Source of the DNA: Photobacterium kagoshimensis
Lineage (GTDB): Bacteria > Pseudomonadota > Gammaproteobacteria > Enterobacterales > Vibrionaceae
Assembly (NCBI RefSeq): GCF_050337045.1
Contig: NZ_JAKJSO010000016.1
Span: 1-64,000 of the forward strand
DNA: 64,000 nucleotides
Direction: 5' to 3'
Below the pieces are notes generated by a model. It had not been told where the DNA came from and did not search any database. It saw only the letters and a program-made list of their open reading frames with translations. Position 1 is the first letter of the stretch. Each line of letters opens with the position of its first letter. Both the position numbers and the translations under genes were made by a program. Below are positions 15,668 through 23,964 of this stretch, one piece after another.

Positions 15668-17353
15668 ATGGTAGGAAACCAGAGTTCACCTTTTATTAAT
15701 CAAGTTCATTTGCAGCGACTCAAACAACTGTGCGAGCACTACGAACTACATCAAGCCACCAAAACAGACATCCCTACCCTGTCTGAGCAACTAAACTGTT
15801 CTGATCGAAACATTGCTAAGCTGGTTAAAACACTGGCGAACATTGGATGGCTATCTTGGCAACCCGGTCGAGGCCGTGGCAATAAATCGGAAATCACGCT
15901 CCACACTAGCTTTGAATCAGCCCTAATGCTGTTACTTGAACAACATTGCCACAAAGGGCAACTGAGTGAAGCCTCTCGCTATGCGGAGTCTTTCGGGTTC
16001 AGTGAAATTTTTAGGAAGCGCTTGCCTCACTGGTTGTCTGTCGCGCAGGAAAACCTAAAAGCAAAGAATAGCCTGATCACGCTGGTACCATACACAGTGC
16101 CAAATATGCATCCACTTTGGTCCTATCGTGCAGCATCTCGGCTTTATATTGATGCAATGTACGACACGTTACTAAAATATGATCGCGAAACGAAAAGTAT
16201 CCGCCCTCATATCGCGCATTATTATGAATTTAGAGATAATGAACTCTGGCTCCGTCTTCGTTCTGATGTGCTTTTCCATAACGGCGAAAAACTAACAGCC
16301 GAACACGTTGCTACTTGCCTAACAGATAGAATGACTAAACCTCATACCTATCAGAACCTTTATCGACATATCCTCAATGTTCGAACTGAGGGAGCGTGGG
16401 TAATATTAACCATGACCCACAAACAGCCGCTAATACTTCATATCCTTGCCGATAATAACGCATCGATTTATCGAGAAACGAGCGAGCGTACTATCCCTTA
16501 TGGTACTGGGCCTTTCATGCTCGAGTCGCACAACAAACATCAATGGGTATTGGCCAAATTCCCAGACTATTTCTCGTATGGCGGCTTTATCGATAAAGCT
16601 GAATTTTGGACTAGTGATACTTCAGAAACCAAAATCCAAGGCCATATTGTCCATCATGGTTATTCATCTAATGGCTTCACTGCTTGCGACCAAGTTGCGC
16701 TCCAAACAGGCTGTGACATCATCGCCTTTCCAAACAGTGAACAATCACTTTCGATGGACGAAAAAGCATGGATTTTCCACCATGCAAGAGAGTTCTGCCA
16801 CCAAGTAACCAATAAGATCTTACCTGTCGCTAACTCTGTTGTTGGTTACCACCAGCATCAAGGTGTCTACCTTTATCACCATAAAATGAAGCAACCAACA
16901 CAAGTGATCCGAGTATTGGCTGCTCACTCCAATAAATATCGCATTCAATTACTCAAGTACCTCGAAAGCAAAGGGGCTAAATTTGAAATATGCTCAGATG
17001 ATGAAACTGAGCATACTAAGTTTGACATGACAGTCGGCGGATATGTTTTTTCAGACGATGATATGTTTGGTTACTTTAAATGGCTTATCTGTAGTTCGGT
17101 ATTTAAATACTGCCTATCGCCACAGCAGCAAGAGGCCTTTATCAATATTGTCGATAAGCTCTTACTCTCCAGTGATAGTGAAATGAATTATTTAAATCAA
17201 CTTCACCGTTGTGAAGACTGGCTTATTCAACATGGTATCTTCTTCCCTTTATGGCGAGACTCTCTCAGTTATAACTTTGATAAATCACTGCAAGGTGCAG
17301 AAACAGACAGCGCAGGCACAGTGTCGCTAAGAAAGTTGTGGTTTGAGGATTAA
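15668..17353 (+). CDS. SgrR-family transcriptional regulator
   Basis: About 561 aa. The N-terminal winged helix (LSEQLNCSDRNIAKLVKTLA, then WLSWQPGRGRGNKS) is fused to a full periplasmic-binding-protein-like domain of the SBP_bac_5 type (LYDTLLKYD-like region, FHNGEKLTAEHVA, YGTGPF). This is the SgrR architecture, in which a sugar-phosphate-stress or other small-molecule signal is thought to be read by the SBP domain. I chose ATG 15668, which has AGGAAG ten bases upstream, over the GTG at 15629. No obvious SgrS-like RNA is visible next to it, so its target is open; it may control the divergent 51-residue protein. Confidence 0.82.
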   Translation: MVGNQSSPFINQVHLQRLKQLCEHYELHQATKTDIPTLSEQLNCSDRNIAKLVKTLANIGWLSWQPGRGRGNKSEITLHTSFESALMLLLEQHCHKGQLSEASRYAESFGFSEIFRKRLPHWLSVAQENLKAKNSLITLVPYTVPNMHPLWSYRAASRLYIDAMYDTLLKYDRETKSIRPHIAHYYEFRDNELWLRLRSDVLFHNGEKLTAEHVATCLTDRMTKPHTYQNLYRHILNVRTEGAWVILTMTHKQPLILHILADNNASIYRETSERTIPYGTGPFMLESHNKHQWVLAKFPDYFSYGGFIDKAEFWTSDTSETKIQGHIVHHGYSSNGFTACDQVALQTGCDIIAFPNSEQSLSMDEKAWIFHHAREFCHQVTNKILPVANSVVGYHQHQGVYLYHHKMKQPTQVIRVLAAHSNKYRIQLLKYLESKGAKFEICSDDETEHTKFDMTVGGYVFSDDDMFGYFKWLICSSVFKYCLSPQQQEAFINIVDKLLLSSDSEMNYLNQLHRCEDWLIQHGIFFPLWRDSLSYNFDKSLQGAETDSAGTVSLRKLWFED

Positions 17354-17376
17354 CGCAGTTAGCCGCTTAACAAAAG

Positions 17377-17406
17377 AAAAGAGGTATATTTTCATATACC
17401 TCTTTG
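17377..17406. terminator. Bidirectional terminator between convergent genes
   Basis: GAGGTATAT, loop TTTC, ATATACCTC with A- and T-runs outside the stem. It serves the SgrR-like gene and the minus-strand sugar operon. Confidence 0.8.
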
Positions 17407-17451
17407 ATCTTATTTCTCTCCCGTCAGTTCTGCTGACAGATCTAATAGTAT

Positions 17452-18018
17452 TTACCAGTGCTCAAAGTAAATATGGCTCGCTTGCCAATCGACTTTTTGC
17501 GGATCGTCGGTGAGCAGTGCTTTTGCCACAGTGAAAGCAAATTCGAAGCTAACCCCTAAGCCTTTACCACTGATAAATTTGCCGTCGATCACCACTTTTT
17601 GATCGACAAAATTGCCATCAGCAAACTTCTTCTCAAGGCCACCACCTGTGGTGTAATTACGCCCTTGTAACAAGTTATTCGCCGCTAACACTTTAGCGCC
17701 TGATGAGCATAAGGCGCAGATGTATTTGTCGGCCTCAATATGCTGCAGCAAAAACTCAACCACCATAGGGTTAGCCGATAAGTTATCCGTTCCTTTCGGG
17801 CCGCCAGGCATCATCACGGCATCGTAAGTTTGATGGCATTTATTGGCTAATGTGTCATCGGCACTGATCCGCGTTTCAAAATAACTTTGCAGCGTGGTGG
17901 TTTCCATGCACGACAGCACATCCACCTTAATATCTAAACGACGCATAATGTCGATAAAAACAACCGCTTCACCTTCTTCAAAGCCGTCTGCCAACAGTAC
18001 CGCTACTTGTTTTTCCAT
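17452..18018 (-). CDS. DJ-1/PfpI family protein
   Basis: 188 aa from ATG 18018, which is preceded by AGGAG; the longer open frame upstream overlaps the end of eda and is not used. Signatures are the N-terminal VAVLLADGFEEGEAVVFIDI with the conserved Glu, and the nucleophile elbow ICALCSSGAKVLA. It follows eda by 11 bases and is the last gene of the KdgK-Eda unit. DJ-1/PfpI proteins include YajL/ThiJ-type protein or metabolite repair enzymes and glyoxalase-like enzymes. A role in handling reactive carbonyls from sugar breakdown would fit, but is inference. Confidence 0.85.
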   Translation of the reverse strand: MEKQVAVLLADGFEEGEAVVFIDIMRRLDIKVDVLSCMETTTLQSYFETRISADDTLANKCHQTYDAVMMPGGPKGTDNLSANPMVVEFLLQHIEADKYICALCSSGAKVLAANNLLQGRNYTTGGGLEKKFADGNFVDQKVVIDGKFISGKGLGVSFEFAFTVAKALLTDDPQKVDWQASHIYFEHW

Positions 18019-18029
18019 CTTGTTCGCTC

Positions 18030-18707
18030 CTATTCGCTTTGGCTGTGATTTTGGCTTTGGCTGTGACTTAAGTTTTGACCGAGCAGCGCGCACGTTTCAC
18101 GTACATTATTTGCAATCGTCGGCCAATCATTGGCGCGAATGGCGGCGGTTGGCGCTATCCAAGTACCACCACACGTAAAGACTTGGGGAATAGCCAAGTA
18201 CTCCATTAAATTGGCAGGCTTAACACCGCCTGTCGGCATTAACTGGATATTACCGTACGGGCCAGTTAGCGATTTCAGCATGCTGATCCCACCCGATGCT
18301 TCGGCAGGAAAAAACTTCATGGCTTGAATGCCCATCTCCAAGGCCTGTTCCACTTGGCTCGGATTATTAACGCCAGGAATAATTTTGATGCCCTTTTCTA
18401 GACAATGCTTAACGGTATTGGGATTAAAGCCAGGACTCACCACAAAATCAGCACCTGCTGCCATTGCCGCATCAGCCTGTTCACCCGTTAATATGGTGCC
18501 AGCGCACAAGGTGATCTCAGGGTAAGCAGCACGAATTTGCGCGATAGCATCAGCGGCGGCTTCGGTACGAAACGTAATTTCAGCCGCAGGTAAGCCATTT
18601 TCCACCAGCACTTTCGCCAAAGGGACTGCATCTTTCGCATCTTCGATTTGAATAACCGGCATCACACGCAGCGCACGTAACGCATCTATCCATGTATTAG
18701 TTTTCAT
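18030..18707 (-). CDS. eda: KDPG/KHG aldolase
   Basis: 225 aa. It cleaves 2-keto-3-deoxy-6-phosphogluconate to pyruvate and glyceraldehyde-3-phosphate. The Schiff-base lysine lies in IQAMKFFPAEASGG, with the GTILTGEQADAA and PGFNPNT loops as in Eda. It overlaps kdgK by 11 bp. The last 15 residues (SHSQSQNHSQSE end) are an odd Ser/Gln repeat made by a short nucleotide duplication, beyond the usual end of the enzyme; probably harmless. It completes the uronate branch KduI-KduD-KdgK-Eda of this locus. Confidence 0.95.
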   Translation of the reverse strand: MKTNTWIDALRALRVMPVIQIEDAKDAVPLAKVLVENGLPAAEITFRTEAAADAIAQIRAAYPEITLCAGTILTGEQADAAMAAGADFVVSPGFNPNTVKHCLEKGIKIIPGVNNPSQVEQALEMGIQAMKFFPAEASGGISMLKSLTGPYGNIQLMPTGGVKPANLMEYLAIPQVFTCGGTWIAPTAAIRANDWPTIANNVRETCALLGQNLSHSQSQNHSQSE

Positions 18708-19677
18708 TTACTTCACTCATCGCTGTCGTTATATGATTAATTTGGTTAGAGGGCACAATCGCGCCTTTGCATTGAATCACTTGGGCGGCTAATGCATTGC
18801 CCCAATAACACGATTCCGCCATAGACATGCCATGACACCACGCCGCTAAATAAGCGCCATTAAAGGAATCACCTGCCGCTGTGGTATCAACAACTAGGTC
18901 AACTTTCTGACCCGCCACAACGCCTCGTTCTTGGTGACAAGACCACATCGCACCGTCAGCACCCAGCTTCACCACCACTTGGTTAATCCCCAAGCGGTGG
19001 AGGCGATCGGCAATCTGCTCTGGTGGCGTATTGTCTTGATCAAGCAGTAAGTCTTCATCATCTGCTGTCACCAGCGCGATATCGCTGAGTTGATAAAGAC
19101 GGTCTAGCCACTTACGCGCATCACTGGCATTCGGCCATAAACGCGGACGATAATTCGAGTCCACGGCAATTTTCACGTTATGTTGTTTTAACGAAGCCAA
19201 AGCGTGCAGCAGCGCCGTTTTACCTTCATCAGGTAAAATCGCCAATGAGATCCCAGACAAATAAACCAAATCAACCGATTTAAGTTGTTCAATTACATTA
19301 TTAAATTGCGCGTGTTCACAAAGGTACTTAGCGGCAGAATCGTTACGCCAGTAATGAAAACTACGCTCACCAAAATCATCAATTTGAATGGCATAAAGCC
19401 CCGGCAGCTTGCCTTCCATCGTCAGTACCAGAGAAGTATCAATGCCTTCTTGCTGCCACATAGCTCGCATGTTTTGGCTGTAGCAATCACAACCTAAGCC
19501 TGTGACGTAATAAGGTGTTAGCCCAGAGCAAAGGCGGGAAAGATAAACGGCAGTATTGAGCGTATCGCCACCATAGCTTTGCATTTGACTCTCAAAAGGC
19601 TTACCACTGAGTTCAATCATGCATTCGCCAATAATGGCAACTTTCTTTTGGGAAGTGGGTTGTCGCATCTTCATCAT
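18697..19677 (-). CDS. kdgK: 2-keto-3-deoxygluconate kinase
   Basis: 326 aa, PfkB/ribokinase family. It phosphorylates KDG at O6 with ATP. The N-terminal VAIIGECMIELSG, the sugar-binding YGGDTLNTAVYLSRL and the C-terminal catalytic DTTAAGDSFNGAYLAAWCHG (anion hole and catalytic Asp) are all present. It overlaps eda, so the two steps are coupled. It is preceded by a 121-base gap from the aldolase gene at 19799. Confidence 0.94.
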   Translation of the reverse strand: MMKMRQPTSQKKVAIIGECMIELSGKPFESQMQSYGGDTLNTAVYLSRLCSGLTPYYVTGLGCDCYSQNMRAMWQQEGIDTSLVLTMEGKLPGLYAIQIDDFGERSFHYWRNDSAAKYLCEHAQFNNVIEQLKSVDLVYLSGISLAILPDEGKTALLHALASLKQHNVKIAVDSNYRPRLWPNASDARKWLDRLYQLSDIALVTADDEDLLLDQDNTPPEQIADRLHRLGINQVVVKLGADGAMWSCHQERGVVAGQKVDLVVDTTAAGDSFNGAYLAAWCHGMSMAESCYWGNALAAQVIQCKGAIVPSNQINHITTAMSEVNEN

Positions 19678-19798
19678 TTATTGACCTAACGAATCAGATT
19701 AAAAAAAGGGCTATGGTATTAGCGATGGGGGGAACACCAATATTCATAGCCAGGAGCATTAAGATAGTGTTTTGTAAATTGTCAGAGTTACGCAGGTA

Positions 19799-20653
19799 TT
19801 AGAGTTTTCCTTCGCTACCACATACGCGAATTTTATCGATGACCACTTGTTTCATTGCCGCCTTACCCGGAACAATGTAGTGACGAGGATCGTTAGCTGA
19901 TGGATTATCAAGGAAGTACTGTTTAACGGCATCAGAGAAGGCAATTTTCAATTCAGTCGCCACATTAACCTTGGTGATACCCAATTCAATGCAACGGCGA
20001 ACATCTTGATCTGGCACGCCAGATGCGCCATGTAACACCAAAGGCACATCCGTTTTACTGCGAATAATGCCAAGACGATCAAAGTCTAAACACGGCTCTT
20101 CTTTATACATGCCATGCGCGGTGCCAATGGCAATCGCTAGCGAGTCAATGCCCGTTTTTTCGATAAACTCAATGGCGTTATCAGGATCAGTAAACAGGGC
20201 ATCTTTGCTATCAACAATCAGATCGTCTTCCTGACCACCTAAACGACCTAACTCAGCTTCAACCGAGCAGTCCCAACGGTGACAGAACGCCACCACTTTT
20301 TTAACCAATTCAATATTTTCTTCAAAAGGTAAGTGTGAACCATCAATCATGGCTGACTTAATACCCGCTTCGATTTTTTGGCGAATATCGGTATACGACT
20401 CATGATGATCGAGGTGTAAAGCAATGGGCATTTCATAACGCTTGGCCGCTTCTTTACAAATTCCAACTAAATAGTCAGTACCCGCATAAGAAAACGTGCC
20501 CGGTGTACCCGCTAAGATAACCGGTGAACGCATCTCTGCTGCGGTTTCCACAACAACCTGTACCGTCTCTAGATTGTGAATATTGAATGCAGGGACGGCA
20601 TAGCCACCAAGCTGCGCTTTGTGAAGCATTTCACGCGATGAAACCAAAAACAT
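19799..20653 (-). CDS. kbaY: Tagatose-1,6-bisphosphate aldolase, class II (AgaY/KbaY/GatY type)
   Basis: 284 aa, the standard length for this zinc enzyme. Visible signatures are the N-terminal GGYAVPAFNIHNLETVQ, metal-binding LHLDHHESY, MIDGSHLPFEENI, VEAELGRLGGQEDD and LVLHGASGVPD. In the N-acetylgalactosamine pathway it splits tagatose-1,6-bisphosphate to DHAP and glyceraldehyde-3-phosphate, helped by the AgaZ/KbaZ subunit encoded at 36604-37890. It has its own promoter region with AgaR-like boxes and is 17 kb from its partner gene, though in the same locus. AgaY, KbaY and GatY cannot be told apart by eye. Confidence 0.92.
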   Translation of the reverse strand: MFLVSSREMLHKAQLGGYAVPAFNIHNLETVQVVVETAAEMRSPVILAGTPGTFSYAGTDYLVGICKEAAKRYEMPIALHLDHHESYTDIRQKIEAGIKSAMIDGSHLPFEENIELVKKVVAFCHRWDCSVEAELGRLGGQEDDLIVDSKDALFTDPDNAIEFIEKTGIDSLAIAIGTAHGMYKEEPCLDFDRLGIIRSKTDVPLVLHGASGVPDQDVRRCIELGITKVNVATELKIAFSDAVKQYFLDNPSANDPRHYIVPGKAAMKQVVIDKIRVCGSEGKL

Positions 20654-20671
20654 ATAAAACCCCTAAAGACC

Positions 20672-20720
20672 TTCGTTAACTTTCGCTTTAATCTTATTCG
20701 AAAAAGAAAGAAAGTAAATA
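20672..20720 (-). promoter_or_regulatory. Candidate AgaR operators upstream of the aldolase gene
   Basis: AACTTTCGCTTTAATCTT (20678-20695) and, in the other orientation, GAAAAAGAAAGAAAGTAAA (20700-20718) are runs of the TTTC/GAAA units that make up AgaR sites as I remember the E. coli consensus. They lie directly before the kbaY start. Confidence 0.55.
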
Positions 20721-20762
20721 GATCAAGATCACACTACACTTTCAAAGTGAAAACTTACGAAA

Positions 20763-22244
20763 CTAAAAGAAATGTGACATTTTCGATGTGTAACAGGTAA
20801 TGCCTTTACGTAAAAGGTTGTTTTTAGGCCTTAACGCCCTGCCACTCACCACTTCCAACGCCTTATCAGCTAGGTTTTGTCGTAATAAACGGCGTGATAA
20901 TGGCGTCTGCTCTTGGGTGTAGTCACTCAAAAACAAAACCGTCACCTCTTTCGTTTTGAAAGTCCCGATAACATGTGCGTCTATGGCTGGGATTTGAAAG
21001 TCAAAATCGCCTTTTTCTATCTCTAATGGCAGCTCTTGTGCTTGCCACAAGCCAGTACGCCCGCCTACATAAAGCGCTATGTTCAACGCGCGTAGCGACC
21101 AAAAACTACTGGCAGGGCCGCTATAATTGTCAACTAAGCGGCTATCATCGTCGAAAACCCCTTGGGTTGGTGCGCCTGATTTAAGCGCGCCATTCGAAAT
21201 GAAGTATTGAAGATTAGTGCGAAAAGCACGTTTCGCTTCACCTATCTCTATCGCACTCGATTGTTGATCGACAGCGGCCAACAAAGGCACTGCAGCAGAC
21301 AAGCGATAGCAGGCACTACGGCCAAACAAAGGCAAACCTTGAGGGGTAAAGAAGTACCGATAACCCGCCACAAAATCACTCATGGCTTGGTGAATAAAGG
21401 TCGCGTCGTAGTCAGGATCAATCTGATCGATCCAGTACAGAGAATAGAAAAAGCCCCACACATTGTAATAGTCGTAATTGCCATTCGCGCCGTCACGGAA
21501 CCAGCCATCACCGACATAAAACTCTTTTATTCTTTGATATTTACTGTGATCAACCCACTCTTTACCTGTTAGGTCTTTCAACACGAAACTCACGGTTAAG
21601 GTGAAAAGCTGCCAGTTGTTATCCAGTGTTTTAAGCGGCGGAATTTGTTCAAACCACGCGGCTATTTGCTGTTGTTGTTGGGTATCCAGCTGCTGCCAAA
21701 TATGTGCTTTGGTCAGCCAAAGGGTTAACGCCAAATCTGCACTTTCACAAATCCGCTGATCATAATCGTGCAATGTACCCCAATAGCCTTTATGACTCGG
21801 ATCCGTCCCTGCTAGCAATGCTGTGCGGATAATGTTTACCACATCAATCGGCTTACCGTTTAAACCTTGTAAAGGCGTGCACTCGCCCTCTTGGCTATGC
21901 AGCCAAGTCGCCAAGGTTGGAAGCACGCGGCTAACGCCTTCAATAGCATCAGTACGCGCGGTCTGTTGGCTTGGCCGACCGGGATAATAGGCGTGGGTAT
22001 AATCCCATACTGCATAATGTTCAAAGGCTTCCGCGATATAAGCCACCAAGGCTTCGCATTGCGCTTTCAGTGACGCGCCATCGTTACTGAACAACTTACG
22101 AATGGTTTCATCATGCTGCTGATAGGCCGACTTGCGATGACGCAAGCGCACGATGTTTTCCTTAAATAGCTTGAAATACATGGCTGCATCGGGATGTTCA
22201 TAGGGGATGGTTGGCCGCGGCGTCGCAGCAATAGTCTTAGGCAT
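20763..22244 (-). CDS. DUF2264 protein, probable glycoside hydrolase
   Basis: 493 aa, cytoplasmic (no signal peptide). The N-terminal half resembles DUF2264 (for example YYPGRPSQQTARTDAIEGVS, then GTLHDYDQRICESADLALTL and a DNNWQLF motif with FYVGDGWFRDGANGNYDYYN). These are alpha/alpha-barrel sequences typical of unsaturated-uronyl or uronidase-type hydrolases; DUF2264 proteins have, as I recall, been assigned to family GH154 with glucuronidase activity. In this locus it would act on imported oligosaccharides beside GH105. It comes after a sulfatase gene but is separated from it by a hairpin terminator that may lower its expression. Confidence 0.75.
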   Translation of the reverse strand: MPKTIAATPRPTIPYEHPDAAMYFKLFKENIVRLRHRKSAYQQHDETIRKLFSNDGASLKAQCEALVAYIAEAFEHYAVWDYTHAYYPGRPSQQTARTDAIEGVSRVLPTLATWLHSQEGECTPLQGLNGKPIDVVNIIRTALLAGTDPSHKGYWGTLHDYDQRICESADLALTLWLTKAHIWQQLDTQQQQQIAAWFEQIPPLKTLDNNWQLFTLTVSFVLKDLTGKEWVDHSKYQRIKEFYVGDGWFRDGANGNYDYYNVWGFFYSLYWIDQIDPDYDATFIHQAMSDFVAGYRYFFTPQGLPLFGRSACYRLSAAVPLLAAVDQQSSAIEIGEAKRAFRTNLQYFISNGALKSGAPTQGVFDDDSRLVDNYSGPASSFWSLRALNIALYVGGRTGLWQAQELPLEIEKGDFDFQIPAIDAHVIGTFKTKEVTVLFLSDYTQEQTPLSRRLLRQNLADKALEVVSGRALRPKNNLLRKGITCYTSKMSHFF

Positions 22245-22270
22245 GGGATGTCTCTTTACAGGTAGAAGCA

Positions 22271-22297
22271 GATAAAGAAAGGCCTCCGAAGAGGCCT
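22271..22297 (-). terminator. UUCG-loop terminator/attenuator between sulfatase and DUF2264 genes
   Basis: On the minus strand AGGCCTC, UUCG, GAGGCCT is followed by TTCTTTATC. The tetraloop is exceptionally stable. It lies in the 62-base gap between two co-oriented genes, so it probably tunes rather than separates expression. Confidence 0.7.
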
Positions 22298-22306
22298 AAT
22301 TACACG

Positions 22307-23914
22307 TTACTTGGCAGAATCAGTCAGGATTTGGTAGCGATCTTGTCCCCAAGCAATTGGTGCTGGCTTGGTTTTAATCCAATCGTAAAAAGCCATTTTC
22401 AGCTCTTTCACTTTTTCTGGGTATTGCTTGGCGAGGTTTTTCGACTCCGCAGGATCTTTGGCATAGTTGTAAAGCTCGTACTCACCTTTGCCATCATCGT
22501 AATAATGCAAAGACCAGTTCTGATCTTTAATCGCCCACTCCCCTTTTGAATGCTTTTCAATGTAAGGGCTTGGAATGAATTCATTGGTCTCGTAAGTGAT
22601 CCATTTCCAGTAGTTACTCCAAAAATCAGCATTGCTTGAATCGTAGTGAAGTGCGCGAGGACCCGCCCAGTACAAGTAAGGGTGCGGTTGCTCAGCCTTG
22701 CCTTTTAGCAAGGGCATAATGTCTTTACCGTCCACTTTCATTTCTGTCGGGATCTTAATACCAGCAGCAGCCAGTGCGGTTGGCAAAATATCCATCGCAG
22801 AAATCATAGTATTATCTGCTTTGCCTTCAGGAAGGTGTCCTTTCCAGTGGGCAATAAACGGAACATGCACCCCGCCACGGTAACGCTGGCCTTTAAACGC
22901 GCGATCCATGCCGTTCATTGGCATAGGTGATTCATGCACGGCACCGTTATCTGAAAGGAAGAAGATCAGGGTGTTCTCGTACTCACCCATTTCTTTCAAT
23001 TTATCGATAATTTTACCTATGCCTTCATCAGATGCGTTCACGTGAGCATAGTACTTATCGACTTCAAGATTACCGGTATTAAAGCGTTCCATGAACTTAG
23101 CAGGTGCAGGCTGTTCTAGCGGAATATGTGGCACGCTGTAAGCTAAGTTGATGAAGAAAGGCTGCTTTTCTTTATCCGCTTTTTCAATAAACTGGATAGC
23201 CTCATTGGTCAGGTTATAAGTGAGGTAACCTGGCGCTGGCGCACTCTTTCCATTGCGGAATACGGTCGGTGAGTTATATAACGCGGCACCTGACACATAG
23301 TAGCTGTAGGAGTAATCAAAGCCACGCTCTTCAGGGCCGTAGCCTGGTTCAGCAAGCGAGATTTGATTATCGTGGTAATCACGACTTTGTTCATCTTTAG
23401 GAATGAACTCTTTTCGGACTTTGGCGTTGTGGTACTTACCAATATTGGCCGTTGCGTAGCCGTTTTCGTTCATTAATGCAGGCAGCAGTTTGATATCAAG
23501 TGGGATCCCCAGTTTGGCATCATCATTACTGTAGGTACCAAAGCTATGAGGGAAACGGCCTGTCATCATACCTGCGCGAGAAGGGCCACAAACAGGGGTT
23601 GCAACGTAGGCATTCGTCATCCGCACGCCTTCATTGGCTAGCTGGGTGATGTTTGGCATCGAGCGCTTCGCCGCATCATAAAGCTGGTCAAAATCGCCGT
23701 CGTAACGAGCGGGTACCGGACGCTTAACCAATTCATCTTTATTGATATTATCTAGGGCAAAGTCCAATTGCGCAGACCCAAGATCATCCATCACAATCAA
23801 TAACACATTAGGTTGTTCCACTTTTTCTGCCGCCTGACTCAGGGTCGGGGTAACAGCACAAGCAGCCGCAACAAAACCAGCCAGTATGGTTTTTTTCGGC
23901 AGTAACAGATTCAT
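22307..23914 (-). CDS. Exported sulfatase, formylglycine (Cys) type
   Basis: 535 aa with a Sec signal peptide (residues 1-29, ending SQAAE). The alkaline-phosphatase-fold sulfatase signatures follow: metal-binding VLLIVMDDLGS near residue 37 and the modification motif VCGPSRAGMMTG with Cys109 (C-x-P-S-R). IGKYHNAK and FFLSDNGAVHESP are also present. It would remove sulfate esters from sugar chains in the periplasm. The Cys must be oxidised to formylglycine, and the maturase gene lies 50 bases upstream on the same strand. The exact sulfate position cleaved cannot be told. Confidence 0.92.
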   Translation of the reverse strand: MNLLLPKKTILAGFVAAACAVTPTLSQAAEKVEQPNVLLIVMDDLGSAQLDFALDNINKDELVKRPVPARYDGDFDQLYDAAKRSMPNITQLANEGVRMTNAYVATPVCGPSRAGMMTGRFPHSFGTYSNDDAKLGIPLDIKLLPALMNENGYATANIGKYHNAKVRKEFIPKDEQSRDYHDNQISLAEPGYGPEERGFDYSYSYYVSGAALYNSPTVFRNGKSAPAPGYLTYNLTNEAIQFIEKADKEKQPFFINLAYSVPHIPLEQPAPAKFMERFNTGNLEVDKYYAHVNASDEGIGKIIDKLKEMGEYENTLIFFLSDNGAVHESPMPMNGMDRAFKGQRYRGGVHVPFIAHWKGHLPEGKADNTMISAMDILPTALAAAGIKIPTEMKVDGKDIMPLLKGKAEQPHPYLYWAGPRALHYDSSNADFWSNYWKWITYETNEFIPSPYIEKHSKGEWAIKDQNWSLHYYDDGKGEYELYNYAKDPAESKNLAKQYPEKVKELKMAFYDWIKTKPAPIAWGQDRYQILTDSAK

Positions 23915-23964
23915 TCTCTACTCCTTTATTTGAGGGTTAACTGTTGATTTGAAACCGAGTAAAA

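Noticed and set aside
18019..18093. N-terminal extension of the DJ-1 protein
   Set aside because: It overlaps the eda stop region, is a shadow of the Ser/Gln repeat there, and AGGAG lies before ATG 18018.
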